From Phytophthora colocasiae (Eukaryota > Oomycota > Peronosporomycetes > Peronosporales > Peronosporaceae), in NCBI GenBank assembly GCA_018806915.1, contig JAGKQI010000105.1, positions 1,612,001 through 1,676,000 on the forward strand: 64,000 nt of DNA. The letters are read 5' to 3'. The notes below the pieces were generated by a model, which saw nothing but the letters and a program-made list of their open reading frames with translations, was not told the origin of the DNA and ran no database searches. The stretch's first letter is position 1; each line of letters starts with the position of its first letter. Position numbers and translations under genes: made by a program. Below, one piece after another: positions 31,278 through 45,468 of the stretch.

Positions 31278-34200
31278 TTACTGTCTCAAAAACCTCTTGA
31301 CTTCAGTCGAGTTCAGGAATTTCGCGTATAACGGTGTGATGTCGTTGTAGAACGGATTCGAGCCGCTTAGATTGGCCTGACGAGACATCATTGAGCTGGT
31401 GTTTGTAGGAGGAGCCGGTGACACAGTTAAAACTTCAGCTTTTGCTTTTGATGGACTTCTCGTTCGCTTGTTGCTTGAGGTAGTAGTTGCTTGAGCTAAC
31501 GTCCGAGGGGTTCGAACAACGTCCTCTTTACTCGCTTGGTCACCTTGTTCTGATGTCTGTAGTTCACTCCCAGCAGCTCTATCAGTATTTGTCGTGGTAG
31601 TAACACCTTCAGACGGTAAAGCTATCGCAGTACGAGGACTTGGTCGGCTTTTGTTCACTTGTAAAGGGGGTCTTGGACTTGATCCAGGTACTCCCTCCAC
31701 AACCGGGTTGCACCACGAAGTATTAAATTTGCGCTTCCGAAAGACTTGTCGAGGTGGTCGAGGCTTGACAGCTTGCACTACAGCGTCGTAGTCGATGAAG
31801 AGCGCTGACGGTGGATCCGAAATATGTTCTGGCTGGATTACAGGAGGGAAAATGATCGCTGCCGACTCACGCGAGGTGACGATGTTGTACTTAGGAGCGT
31901 AGTGCGTTGGCCCAGGTTCCGGGCTCTTACTGCGTCGATCGGGTTCTGCATTCCGTAGTAAACGTCTCAACAACTGCTTGATCGTCATAGTTCCATCAGG
32001 TCGGTGGTCTGCAGCGTGCCAAAGTTCTTCTAATTCACGCATAGCCACATTGGGAAAAATCAAGCGAATTGCCTCCACAAAGAGAGGAAAGCGAAGAGCT
32101 GATGGTTCCGTTGAGTCAATTCCATCTCGAGACTGAGTGCTTGTAAGTCGGAAAGCAACTCGCAAGCGTAGGCTGATCCACTGCTGCATCTCTCCAACGC
32201 TGCATAAATATTCCAGAAGAGATGACAGCGGTCGTCCACTAACTCGCGTCTCCACTGAAGCTGTAGGACGCCATTGAAGTAGTCGTGGATCCTTCATTAA
32301 TTTTTCCTCCGTGTCTTCAGAAACATCACTCCTTTCAGAGACGGAACCAATCTTTCTCTCTCTGAACGAAGCCGAAGAAGTGTCGTCCGGAGTGGCAGCT
32401 AGTGCGCTTCGGATCTTCGGTAACATGAAGCTTGACTTGCGTCGTAGTCGTTCAATGTCGTCTTCATGCAACGACGCAGAAGCAGCGGCTGCCCCTGCGA
32501 TTGCAGCGGCGGAAGCAGCTTCGTCTGGGGCGGTTGCTCGGGAGAAGAGAGCATGAGACAGCAGCCTCTTTCTCTTTTGCCAGTTTTGCCATGCTAGAAA
32601 CCACGATCCGTCACTCACACGACTAAACTCGACGCTGTTTAAAGCCACTAAGACTGTGTACACTCCTTCGTTCGGAAACGAAGGAGCTGGCACGAGGATT
32701 CGCTCTGTAGATACGAACTTTGCCGCTACATCGACATATGAGGGCCCATTATCCGTCGCTGGACCTTGAGTTTCAACTCTCGGTGTGTCATTCGAAATCG
32801 ATTCTTTACCAGGTGAAATCCCTTGTCCTTGAGCTCTTGGGCTTTCATCTTCCGTTCGGGATGTCGACTCCTGCTGCTCAGTGTAGAGTTGAAAGCGCAC
32901 CATAATCTTTCCAGTGTCGATAAAGCCACGCCCTTCAACGACTATGGCGAAACCACCGTAAACTGGACCATCCATCGGTGATACAAGGTGAACAGTGGGT
33001 ATTTCTCGATACACATGAAGTGGAAGTGGAGATCCAGTGAACTGTCAATATAAAAAAAATGGTTAGAAGTTTTGAATCATCTGGATAATACCAAGGAAAA
33101 CTCACCGCATTATGCTTCCCACCCAGCCAAATATCAACTAAAATCGGAGCATTCGCCGTGGCAGTCGAGTGAGGTGCTGTCTTCTCTCTACTAAGTGCAG
33201 TTACGTGTAGAATCTCTCGGGGAATTGCGCAGCGAACTTTTCCATCTTCACACACACCACGGACCACTTTCTTTCCTCGATTTCCACTAAAAGAAATCTG
33301 GATACTAGAAGACTCTTGACTCCGATTGTTGTCATCCTTAGTTGTCGTAGAGACTGCAGCAGTAAGGTTAATGCCACGTAGTTCCAGTTCAAGAGTTGTT
33401 GCAGCTGAAACCCAATTTGGAAAGAGCTCAGTCAGCCGAGGGGACTGGAACACGCGTAGCTCACCGGGGCATTGCACGAACTCAACACCATTCATAGCCA
33501 CTGAAATACGCACAATAATCCCTCTTGGAAAGTCAGGAACGCTACATTCCATTCGTGTACTGGAGACCACGACAAGCTTTGCAGTGCGGATTTCGGGCTC
33601 GACAGCTTGAGACGTGAAACGTGCTGCATACAATAAAACAAAACAGTTAGAATTGCATACGACTTGAAACCCCATGTACGTACCTGTAGCGATCCCTGTA
33701 TTCGTGAAATTGGTACCGTCAAATGTCAAGTGGGAAGTGTAAACGCCATCCGATGGCCGTACTCGCGTGACTTCAGGAGCCAAGAAGACTCGAATCTGAG
33801 GAACCAACAAAAAATTCACAGGTCTCGAAGTGGCCAGTTGAGCTGGTTTCTCCCCTGTGTGAGATAGAGAGATCACTTTCTTGTAGTCAACCACGTACTG
33901 ATTGCTAACAAGAGTGATCGCGCTGTCGTTTTCAGCATTCCTACGCGGACTTTTTCGAGATGATTCATCACGTGGCAATTCGTGAGTATCTTCCAGTCGT
34001 TCATCAGTAGATGCAACTTGGACAAAAGTTTCAGGCGCAACCTTTGTCAACTGCTTTGGGAGAGCGATACTGTCGAAATCCGAGCCATTAAGCGAAACGT
34101 AAATGTTTACAACTGAGGTATCGGATGCGAGATCTATCAGCGGTGGAGTCGTGCAAACAATACAAGTATTGGAACGGAACTTGGCCTCCACTAGGACTGT

Positions 34201-37200
34201 ATGTTCACCACCAAGTTTGTGAGAAATACCATCGTCTGTCAGCACAGCAAAAGCCACCCGTAACGACCTCGAGTTCACGAAGTTATTCCCTGAAATGACC
34301 AAGGTAGAGCCGCCCGATATACAAATGAACTTGGGCTCAACATCGACTAATATCGGTGTGAGAACGGAATAGCAGGTCGAAGGTGCCACAGACCAGAAAT
34401 CTTGACCATTGAGAGCGAGTTCGACGGCCAATTCCGTTGGTACGAGTGATACTGGAGCCCCACGTTGACGGAAAGCACGAAGAAGCTTTTCCTTCTTGGA
34501 CGTAAACATCACTTGTCCACTATCTCGATGGATTGAAGCGTGAGCCTTCGATGGGTGAGTTGAAATGACAGAGATGAGAGACGATCGCAACACCTTCTTG
34601 GGCTTCTTTGGTTGACTAACAGGAGGCACGAAAGCAATCGCTAGCTCTATTTCCCCCAGGCTCGAAGCTGGTACTGGAACCGATTTCTTCACCTTGGAGT
34701 TTTGTTGAACTGGCAATTCCTCCACTTCTTTATAATACTTGCCACGTATCCGACGCAAAGGAAGGGTTGCTCGCAGTGAAAAAGCCTGTGGAAGATTATC
34801 TTTCACTGGAAATTTGAGCTCAACATGCCCAAGGCTTTCGCTCTGGTCTGCAGTCAACTGGTTCTCAAGTACCACACGAATTGATGCCAGACTGGTCGGA
34901 TCACTAGTGGTTGGCCATTCAAAGTCGAATAACTCATTCCACACTGGAGAGAAAGCACCATCTTTACGTGTACTTTTCAGCTGTGTCTTCCCCACGTAAA
35001 TCACTGCAAACGGATTACACGCATTCTTCTTCGACGCTCGTAGGTTCCGAGCGTTGAGTAAAGCCACAAAAATCCCCGCAGTTCGAGTCCACAGTTTCGG
35101 CTGCAGGTTCAAACGTCTCGGACTCAAAGCTCCTTGGTTCCGATGCTTTTGGACCGGAGAAAACCCTGAGAGCACTGATAGCGGAAGCTCTGTAGCCGTC
35201 GCATTTGTCACGTTGAAACGAGGGACGACGCACTCGAAACGTGATTCGGACACCAGTTGAGCATCCGAAACTTGCATTTGTCCTCTTCGTTTGAACCGAA
35301 GCTTAGGCGACAAGCGCATGCTGCTCACGGCTTTATCGTCGAAACCTTGGACAATAATTGTCGTGGTTGAAAGTCCGGAGACTAAAGCTGTAAGAGGTGC
35401 CACGGACTTAATGGCAGGCGTCTTGTACATGACAAACGAGACCTCATCTCGTCCAAAGCGCGCGTTAGTATCCCCACTCGGACCTAACGCTAATTCGACG
35501 TTGACAGCGATGCTGTAGAGCCCAAACTTGCTCTGTGGCGAGTAGAAGTACACGGCGTCTTCTTGTGGGTAAAATTCGCCTGGTACCACCACGTGCTCGA
35601 GATCTCGATCGCCTCGCTTCCATGTCACTCGTACAAATGGAACCAGACCAGTTCGAAGGGACAGGCAAGCGTCAATGTTAGTGCCGTGCAGTGTTGCGTA
35701 CGTATTACCCGATATCGGTCCTCCCTTGGGTGTCACAGTACTGATACTGAACATCAACACGCTCGAAACAGAAGAAGCTTCTGTAAATGACCGACTGTCG
35801 AAAGAGACCGAGTAATAAACGTTGAAACTCGTCAAGAATGCCGGCATTCGAAACTTACAACTGGAGCTGGATATGAAAATCCCCTCGACGTCACGTGCGA
35901 AATAAGGGAAGAAGCCGTCATTAGTGCTTTCTGTTCGTTGGAATCGCTTCACTCGGTTGAGAAGTGCCAGTGCTCGCTGTTCTTCTTCCAGGTTCTTGAA
36001 GCGATTCTTCTTAAACGCGAACAAACGGACACAAACACGACCACTATTCACAAATCCAGAACCAGTAACAACCACATCACCACCTGCAGTTCGGGGCAAG
36101 ACGCTTGGCGTTGTTTGTATCACGGTTGGTGGTTTATAAACCACAAACGAGTGGGGAACGGAGAAAATACCGTCTCCAGAAGACACTTCCACGTCCAGAG
36201 CCTGAGGTGAGAGTTGGTGAAGCACTCGGGACGGGATCTGAGCCACGATATAATCGGGATGCAGCATTAACGGTGATAATTGAAGCAGTAAATCCACCTC
36301 AGCACGAATACCGGTTGCGTCACTGCCAATGTAATTCCCACGCTTAAAATGTTCTTCGAACCGAGCTGTGTAGTGTCGAATGTCTGAAGATCCTTCTTGG
36401 ATCCCAGTGAGAGGAACCCAAGCCTGTGCAAGCTCAAGAGGCTTCGGAAGCGATGGCTCGGAGATTTCTGCAGTCAAAAGCAATGGTGCTCGTCTGTCTG
36501 CTGCAATTCGAATCTCAAATTCCTCCTCCCAACTCAGCACTGAGCCTGATGAAATAGCTGCGAGAACACTAACTTCTCGACATGAAGCGTGCAGCTTTTG
36601 GTCCCCACATTCGATTCTTACAGTGAAAGTAAATGTTGTCCACGTTGAATTGATCGCCACAATAGAGCCACTAGCGGTAGTTCCTCCCACAATGGAGCTG
36701 AGGTATTTATCCTCTTTCTTCTGAGAGTTCGCATTTAATCCCGTAGATGGCTGAGGAAGAATTCCAAGTGATTGTAGGAGTACACGCAAGTTCTTAACGG
36801 CTGCGATCCGTAAACTTAACACGTGAACTTGGTCCACTTTACCAGGAACGGCAAAGTACCGCTCTTTATCTGACACACGGACCACAATCTTCCGGTTCTC
36901 GACGAAATGCTCACCTTTAAATCTCAGAGTGATCGCCTCCTGGATCTCTTTAGTAGAATCAGGAAGTTGACCGCAAGGAGGGCTGAGAGAAATTACCTTC
37001 CAACTCCTTGGGTCATAGCAGTGAACTAGAACGCTATTCGAAAATATGACACCACCACAGCTTACCACTAGTGTTGCAGTGCCGCTGAATGAAAGACGAG
37101 GCATCGAGCATTCCAGAGTCACAGTAGGGCCGTTCATAGTCTGAGAAGACAGATCAGACGCAGAGAGCACCAGTCTAGCACGGGAGGAAGTGACGATACT

Positions 37201-40200
37201 GCGACTGGACTCAGCACTAGTAAAGTCAAACGTCACTGGTACGAAATACGCACGAGAATTCACAATAGATGAGCGCTTGGGCGATACAGCGAGAGGTGTC
37301 AATGCATCTTTTAGTCCAGAGATCGTTGAATCTGGAACTAGAATGTCCACTGTATCAATCCTTCTAATAGGAGAGGTTGGAGCGTTAACTGGATCAAATT
37401 TCATCAGTAAGAGGCGACCAACTATCCACACGTTCGAGCTCACTGGAGAGCCACAAAGGCAAACTTGTATCCCGCTGCCATCCGATACAAGCGCTTGAAC
37501 TTTAGCTTCGTCTTGATCATTAGAACCAGAAATCTCGTTGTCAATGGAACCAAACTTTACACACGCATAACAAACGTCACATCCGGAATCCGTGTCCACT
37601 GAGGTCACACAAGCGCGAAAGTTCTCCGATATCTCAGGCTCAGAGCAAGTTAAGGCATTACAAGTGACTTCCTCCCCAGCGCCATCGATAATCATTAGAT
37701 TAAAGTCGACAGAACTTGGCCCAATTACAACCACGCTCACTTTGGGAGAAGTAGGCAATTGAGTCAATACGAGTTGTGTCTTCATCTCGGAATTTGATCC
37801 TAAAGATGGTTCGATGACCGATGAGTACGACGAATATCCACAGGAGGACGGAACAGTAGCAGAAAGTAGAATCTGCTCACTCCAGTTGGACATATCGAAG
37901 ATACAACAACCCCCATCGACTGGAATAATTCTACCCACCTCGCTTTGGTTATCCACTCGAGTAGCAACCACAGCTACCCGTTTCAGGATCTTGGCATTTG
38001 CTGGTACTAAAACCACCTGAGCTGTGAAAAATGAGCGCTTTTTCCACAGATCCAACGCTTCTTCATCGTCATCTCCTTCGCTCGTACTCCCATCGTCCTC
38101 ACCTGTTGCTGCGTGATCTGTATCTTTATCTCCAACGTCTTCATGAATTGTGGTCGCTTCTTGAACTTTTACTTCAGGCAGCATTTTTACTTGAGCGCTT
38201 TCTAAAGCAACGCTGCATTTCCTCAATCCCAAATTCTGGATCTGTTCGTGTTTCTTTTCCACTGTCGTTATATCTTCTGGAGCAAGATACTTCAATACTG
38301 TTGACGGGGACACTTGGAGCGCAAACGGACCACCACCAACGTTCGAGCAGAAGCGGAATGTGGCACGGTGAAAGTCATCTCGGATAGTCATCGCTGGGTG
38401 GAACAGCAACTCACCAAGGCACACGAACTGCTGGGCATTAGGTGAGAAGTAAACCTGGACAGAACCTGGATTCGAGAACTCTGGTACAGTGCACGTAACC
38501 TCATTCGCACTGATGACTTTAGCAGCAATACACGGCGGAGTACTAGCTGTAGCTGGGCGAGAACTGGAGCCTGGTTCAGGCATAGCAGGAGAATTCATGG
38601 GCACTCCAGGAGCTCCAAGAGCTGGACGACGGCCTCCGTCCTCACTCCGGGGAGTCATTGGTGGTGTTGCGCTTTCAGCTAAAATACTGTTCTTGAAGTA
38701 CGTGCTTGGTCGCCGCATAGTCGACTGTCGTGGAAGCTTGGCAAGTATTGGAATGGCCAGCTCCGTACGGGAATCAGTCTCTTGAAGTGACACAAGCGAC
38801 CGACGTCGAATGGCTGAGATCGGGTTGGGATCTATGCTCTCAAAGCGAAAACACACACGCTCAGGGGATTCTGCAAGACGGAAGGTCTTAGGTAAAGACA
38901 CTGTGAGCAAGCGAGAATCTGTAGCTTGACGCCCACTTAGACACTGTGCTGGCAGGTGTCTAGGGGACCATTTCACCTGTCGTGGATCGATATCCTGGTA
39001 ATACTGGAAACGCACGCTGTGCGCGATGAACTGCTCGCCAGCATTGAGCGTAAAGTCGACAAGAACGGTCGCTCCACCATCACTCACTTCCAAATTGTTT
39101 CGTGGAGTAGCTTTAGTGCTTAGGCGTGTAATCTTCAGCGTTCCAATCCCAGATCCTTCACTGTCACCAGCACAAGCTCTATAAGTTTTGAGACTTTGCT
39201 CAGCCAGCATCTGGTACGTCTGAGTTCTTGCCTTCCCCACTGCGATTGCTTCCCGACGAGGTGATGTGTGTGCTGTGCCTTGACCTGTAGCTTCAAACCC
39301 GCTAGGTACTTGTTTATCGACGAATTCTACCGGTGGTGTGTTACAAATGATAAGTGGACAAGCACTTGGAGATCCACCAGGGAACGTTCGACTGTATCGT
39401 GCAGGCACAAGCACAAATTCACGTTCGTTTAAACTGGATCGGAAGCGCACGAAAATCTGTGCTGTATCCAGGATATTCGCTCCCTCAATGACCAGTTGAG
39501 TACCTCCGGATGTTGGGCCACAACTAGGAGCAATCTCCGTGATACTTGGTGACTCGTATGAATAGTACTTCTCACGCTCACTTTGGCGTATCCCGAATAA
39601 TTGACATGCAGAGGTAGCTCCAGCTCCAACAGGTAGCATAATATCCACATTCGACACACAGGCGATGCGTAGGAGTGGCGCTCGACAGGTAACTCGAGAA
39701 TTCAAGTGGTCAATTTCACCCAGCATACACGTGACTTCGGCAACATTTGTAGAGAATTTTACCGGGGAAATTCCGTTCACACTGACTGGCAAACGCGCCA
39801 GCTTTTCTGCGTTCCGAACGGGAGTAAACTGCACTTGGCACCTGAATTCTTTAGAGAAAATCTTCATCAATTTTCCACCGAGAAATAGCACAACTGTAGA
39901 CCCTCCTGCAGCAGGACCAGTAGCAGTGGCCAGACAAAATGGAGAAGAGAAATGTCGAAATGGAAGGAGGGCTGTACATGCCGTTCCACTCAAGTTTCCG
40001 AACGTTTTACTCACGTAAAGAGACCGAGAAAACTGCTGGCCGTTGAGACTCACTTCGAGTTCATAGAAACCCGGTGGAGCTGCAGGGAAGACGCACTGTA
40101 GGGCTCCATCTCCAGTAGCAAATGCTGAGTGTGGAATAAACTGTGCTTGAACAACAATTCCATTTTCTTGTGGCTCCTTTTCGTCTTGGAGACTAAAACG

Positions 40201-43200
40201 CACGAGCAATTGACACTTGAAGTCGTGAATGTTTTCTCCTTCAATCACCAGCACATCGTTTGCTCCCTCTATAGCAGCCCATCCAGGATTAATCCGACGA
40301 AGAATTGGCTCCACGTAGTACATGAAATGCAGTGGGGTTTGAGTCGAGGTGTAATTAATTCCATTCAGAGAAATACTCAGCACTGCAGTACAAGGGCTAT
40401 CCACTGGTGGTGCCACAAAGCGTACTGCTTCTCCGACAATTTCTCCTCTCACCACTATCGACTGTTTGCTTAGCTCTGATCCGTCTTTGATCAATTGGAT
40501 CGATACGGTGATCTCTCCCGTCTCCACAATACTCCCACACCACGCTAAGACTTGAGTTCCTCCACTAACTGGACCTGCTGCAGGCTCAATCTTAATCTCT
40601 CCGTCGGGGGGATCGTAAAACAGAAATTTGATGTGGGTATTCTCGAATAACTCCCCTTCACCACGTACCAACGAAACTCGAAGCCCCACCAGCTCATTTG
40701 AAGACCAAGCCGGTGTGATACACGTCAGAAGCCGTGTCTCCGGGTCGAACTCAGCTTCAATATCCTGTGAATATCTCGGATCGTGGCATTTTTCACTCTC
40801 AAAACGAACCACACACTGCAAAAGCTGCGTGACACTCGGCAATCCCTTAGTGTCCTCAATGAAGAGCTTCAGAGGTGTTTGACCGGAGATAGGACCACAT
40901 AGAGTTCCTCTTGCTACGTAACGAGTTGGAGCGTGATATTCGAAGAAACAGGTTGAGTCGCTAAACTGCTGCAAGTTGTACGACACATGGAGAGCAGCGC
41001 GTCCAAGACGCATCGACGGCGGAGAAACACAGCGAATTGTTTCGTTATCAACCACTTTCGCACTCACAATAACTTCGGCTTCTCCATCAAATGCATCCTT
41101 CAAAGTTGATGCAAAGCGGACGTAAATCTTTGTGTCGAGCACAAACCCCCTTCCTTTGATAATGACGACAGTTCCTCCGGACGTCGGGCCAAACGCGTAC
41201 ACGCGTTCTCTACCAGCCGGAGGAAGAACGAACACCGGCAAGGCGTACGCGTAAAACATAGCTGCGGAACTTTGTGGATCATCATCCGACTGCTGTTCTA
41301 CCAGTACGGCTGGTTCATAGTGCTGCTCATTAAAGGAAATGCTGATATTATGACATCCAGAAGTAAGTTCCGGGGAGAAGCACTCGACAAAGCGTTCATC
41401 TCGAATCCGTCCACTCATTGGCAAGCTCTCTCCGAATCGGAAATCCACTGTCGTAGTAGCAATTCGTTCCGCGAATTCAAAAGACACAAGAGATCCGCTG
41501 CAGACGTAGCCAGCGCGAGGATTCATGGCCACTAGGGTAGCAGCGCGATAGTAGCGGAACACAAAGGGCAAAGGGGTTGGTTGACCGTCGATTACACTGA
41601 TCTGCATGATAACACGCTCCGGAAGCAACATCCCATCCGATGTATTTCCCTGAAGCCTCCGATCAGGTAGTCCGTTAGTAAGTGAAGGGGATGCAGGAAC
41701 GAGTGGGGCGAATTGGCGCTCGGTACTGGCTCGAAGCAGAATTAACGACGGACATGTCCAACTGAGACGCTGGCGCTTGACATTCACCTCCGCTATGACA
41801 GTTGTTACAGGTACAGGGGCTGCTCTCGCTGCTATACGGCGGCCTTTACTTTTCGTTTTCCCTTGGTCTCCCGTAGTCGACTCCAGGAACAAGGTCAGTT
41901 TTACCACATCACCAGCTTTCATGTGCACTCCATGGGCCACAATTCTCGTTTCGCGGTCTGAAAGACCGAAAAGAGGTGTAGCTGATGTCAATTGGGGCAT
42001 ATTGTAAACGTGGTAATGATCTCGTAAGTTTCCGGCACTATGGAAAAACACCCCATCGAACGACAGTTCCAGCTGTGCGGTAGTTAACACTTGTAAGCTG
42101 TCGACTAGAGTGCTGAGAGGAGGAATCATAAACTCCACACTCGAAGCGGTCCAATTGCTGGCTTCAACTGGTCCATAGATAACCTCAAGCTCTTCCTTCG
42201 CCACTGTCTCATCATGCAACTTCATGGCTCGCAAGCGAATTCGTACAAGAATTTTATCCGTGACAACTACAGGAGTCAGATATACTACGAGGACCACCGG
42301 AACTTCGAAAGCTCCTTGGGTAGGTTCGATACGTGTAATTCCATACTTTGAAAAATACCGGAGAGGAACGAAGGTCCCTGAAAAATCGGTTCCATTCAGC
42401 GCCACGTCCACTTGAGCGTTTTGACTGGAATATTCTTCGGGGAATATGGGCGTCATTGCTGTAATTACACCATCTCGAGCCGTTCCAGGTACATCTTTAA
42501 ACAAAAGCCGACGCCCCGAGCCGTGAGCATTCGCGGGGAAACTTACACGTACTTTAATACGCCCCGTTTCTATAAGATTGGTGCCGAAAATCTTCAACTC
42601 ACTGGGTTGACGCACACAAGCACACAGCGGGCTGATCCTCGTCACAGTCGGGGAACTGTAGAAGATAAAATCCAGCGGCGCGTTCGTCTCCAGGTCACGT
42701 AGTTCACAAAGCGTGTACTGTTCACCATTGAGAGAAACAAATATGCGAGCCAGGCCGGCATTGAAGGGAGGTGCGCAACATCGCAGCTCTCCCTTTTCAA
42801 CGAAAGCATTCACCTTTCGACTCATAGAAGAGGATTCAAAAATCACTGTCGGCTGAGCGCCGTGGTCCACCAGGTTCTCTCCTTGAAGGCGAATGTAGCT
42901 TCCGCCCAAAATGTCCGCAGAAAGAGGGATCGCAGAGCGCACAACTGGAGGAGGGTAGAACAGAAAATTCAGGTAGGATAAATCCTTCGCTAGCAGGTGG
43001 GACAGAGGTGTTGCAGGTGAGGTATCGGTAGCAGGGAAAAACGTTATTCCAGAGTCATACGAGACTTGAACGGTAGTTAAAACCGGCACTTCATCTGTCC
43101 ATGGTGGAGTCTGGCAGGATATTAAATATTCAGGATCTCCATCCGAGCTGCCAGAGTTCTGTTGATCCACTACTGAGTGACCTTGTACCGTCACGCTCTT

Positions 43201-44928
43201 GGTAAAATCCAGTGTTGAGAAGCGGACAAGTAGCTGAAGTCGAGGCGGAACCTTGTGTTTCATACGGAGCTTAATGCACGTATCTCCTGTCGCCGGGCCA
43301 TGATGCTGTGTGAATGATCGTATTACTGGAGGAAGATAAAATGAAAATGGTAGTGCACCCTGAAACAATTCTCCACCCAACGCTATCGCCACTGTAAATC
43401 TCCACATGTACGGAATATTATCTCCACCACTCTCACTTGCCCCAGCCGCCCTCATGCCATTTAGAGCCTTAATATTGTCTAGAAAATCCGGAGTCTTGCA
43501 GAGTAAAACACCAGGGCTTTCAATCGAAGCTTTTGCTGTCACAAATTTTACAAGACCACCGCCATCATGAAGATCACTGTAACTAACCGGCTGGAACCTT
43601 ACGCGTATACGTCGTGGGGGATCAAGACGCTGTAACTGATGGAAAGCGTCTGCCTCATCCAAAGTCAAACAAGCGTATCGAATTGTAATTGACGTCCCTC
43701 CTGCCAGACTGCCACTTGCTGGAGAAACTTCCTTTAACACTCGATCGCGATGCAGCAAGCCAACTACTCGCGCTTGTCCAAACTGCCTCCCTCCATTCAT
43801 TGAAATACTGAACGCCGTGCATCCAAACGGTAAATTAGCTGGCATTGTACACCGTATCTCGTTCTTCCCATAATACACAGCGTTTAGTAGTGCAATCTGT
43901 AATTCCTTTCCATTCCCTTTCTCCACTACTTCCGTCTCCAATTCCTTTTGCAGCAAAGCCACCACGATATCCCCAGTGTCCACGAATCCGTCCCCCATTA
44001 GCTTCACCTCAGTCACTTGTCCACTTGTAACACTTATACACGCAGGCTCCACAGCTCGTAAACTAACATCTCGATGCACTCGATAGCCGTATCCCTCGGA
44101 CGGGGCGTCACCCCGACAACGGAAGAAGTCCACACGATTCAACGTGATGTCTACACTGGCCGCTCCAAAGCCCATTGTTGCAGCATCAAATTCCACCTCA
44201 TACACACCTAAGGACGACAGCTTCCACTTGCCTTCTCTCATCTGTTCGGAGATTGCCCCCGTCCTCTCTGAAGCTTGTCGGACGCGAATAAACACCGGGA
44301 GGATATTCATCTCCTCGAGGACTTCCAATTGCTGTTTTTGTCCACCTTTACTCGTCATTCTACCCACCACAGGAACAGGTAGTTTCAGAATATTCAAAGT
44401 TGTAGTCACAGTCACAGCGGGGGACGTCATGAGGACACTTTGAGGACACACACGACGAATTTCAAGTGGTTGATGCAACTTGAACGACAGCAAATTGGAC
44501 CGTTGCTCCCCTCCGTTAAGAATCACTTCCACACTTAATGGCACAAGCTGTGGAGCACTATTAACCGACGCTGAGGACGCCGATAGATTCGTGCGGGCTG
44601 CAATAGCACGTTTGGCTTGCTGTTCAAAGTTCGGGAGGACGCATTCAATCTGAGTTTCCAGTAAAAAGCGTCCAGCGACGTCCACAGTGTTGGAGATGGG
44701 CTGTCGAGATGTCCATATCAGCTGGTCGCTGGTGTCCACATGTAATAGATTGCTGCTACTGGTGTCCTCCAGCTGTTGTAAATCCACGCGAAAGCGGACG
44801 ATGAGCGAGTGTGGAGCAGGTCGGAAACCCGCACCGTGAAGCACAATCCGTGCACCGCCAGACACGACGCCCACGCAAGGTTCGAGGAGGCGCAGACGCA
44901 GTGGTGCGGCACTACTCGGGGTCTGCAT
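31278..44928 (-). CDS. Giant intracellular IPT/TIG-repeat protein with a C2 domain (~4,508 aa)
   Basis: The inferred CDS is complement of 33684..44928, 33106..33623, 31278..33041, 13,527 nt. The first intron (60 bp, 33624-33683) has no stop and is a multiple of three; it is called because GTACGTAC...CTAAC...TGCAG interrupts 'NTGIAT|ARFTSQAVEP', a typical IPT strand pair. The second (33042-33105) joins to the last exon. Most of the protein is many IPT/TIG immunoglobulin-like units with recurring 'P-x-x-G-P-x-x-G-G-T-x-h-x-h-x-G-x-x-h' starts ('FGPTSGGTVVIIKGRGFV', 'IAPSCGPTSGGTQLVIEGAN'). Around residues 3275-3430 there is a C2 domain ('GIFVALLNARNLRASKKN', 'NPFAVIYVGKTQLKST'). An acidic spacer lies near 2275 ('EDDGSTSEGDDDEEALDL'). 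There is no signal peptide or membrane helix, so it is probably cytosolic or axonemal. Near the C-terminus is an EF-hand-like segment ('LWHAADHRPDGTMTIKQLL'). Confidence 0.85.
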
Positions 44929-45120
44929 ACTGGAAGGTCAAGTGACGGTTTGAGTTCATTAGTTGTCAGGGTTTCGCACAGCACAAATATTCCGAAACGG
45001 GTGCAATTTATTATGCCGCCGTAGATATATGCCACCGTACAAGCAACGTTGTCCCACAACTTGTAGGGCTACACGATCCTCACTTTGCAATTTTCTACCT
45101 CAAGCCACACAACAAACGAC

Positions 45121-45468
45121 ATGCGTCTCTCTCAAATTCTGGTGATCGCCGTGGACCAGGCCAAGGTCTCCAAGATGGCGGAGAGCAACCCGAGCCAGCG
45201 ACTTCTGAGGAGCAACAAGTATCCCGTTGAGGAGGAAGAAGACCTGTCTGAGGACCTCGTGGACGTCGAGAAACGTGGTTTCGCTGATAATGACGAAGAG
45301 GATTTGGAAGAACGTGCCCCTTTGTCCACCGCTCAAGTGAAAAAAACTTGATGATATTGCTCAACGTTGGGGAACTACTTACGAGAAAGTAGCTTTGGGT
45401 CGCTCAGAAATCTCGGGAGACAAGGTCCATGCGTTGCTTAAATTGCGTGACGCGTTAATCAAGAGTTA
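45121..45468 (+). pseudogene. RxLR-dEER effector pseudogene (frameshift, shortened signal peptide)
   Basis: The ATG at 45121 opens a short frame with an RLLR motif (RxLR) about 30 residues in and an acidic dEER block ending 'DEEDLEER'. Both are hallmarks of oomycete host-translocated effectors. Two defects are seen. The hydrophobic core of the signal peptide is much too short (only about 'LSQILVIAV' before the polar region), suggesting an internal deletion. The frame also stops at 45349-45351 immediately after a run of seven A (45340-45346). Downstream, sequence with effector-like composition (Trp/Tyr-containing helices) continues open in another frame to a TAG at 45466-45468. The locus is therefore either a dead effector copy or carries a sequence error in the A-run; the signal-peptide loss supports real decay. 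It is divergent from the IPT gene. Confidence 0.8.
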
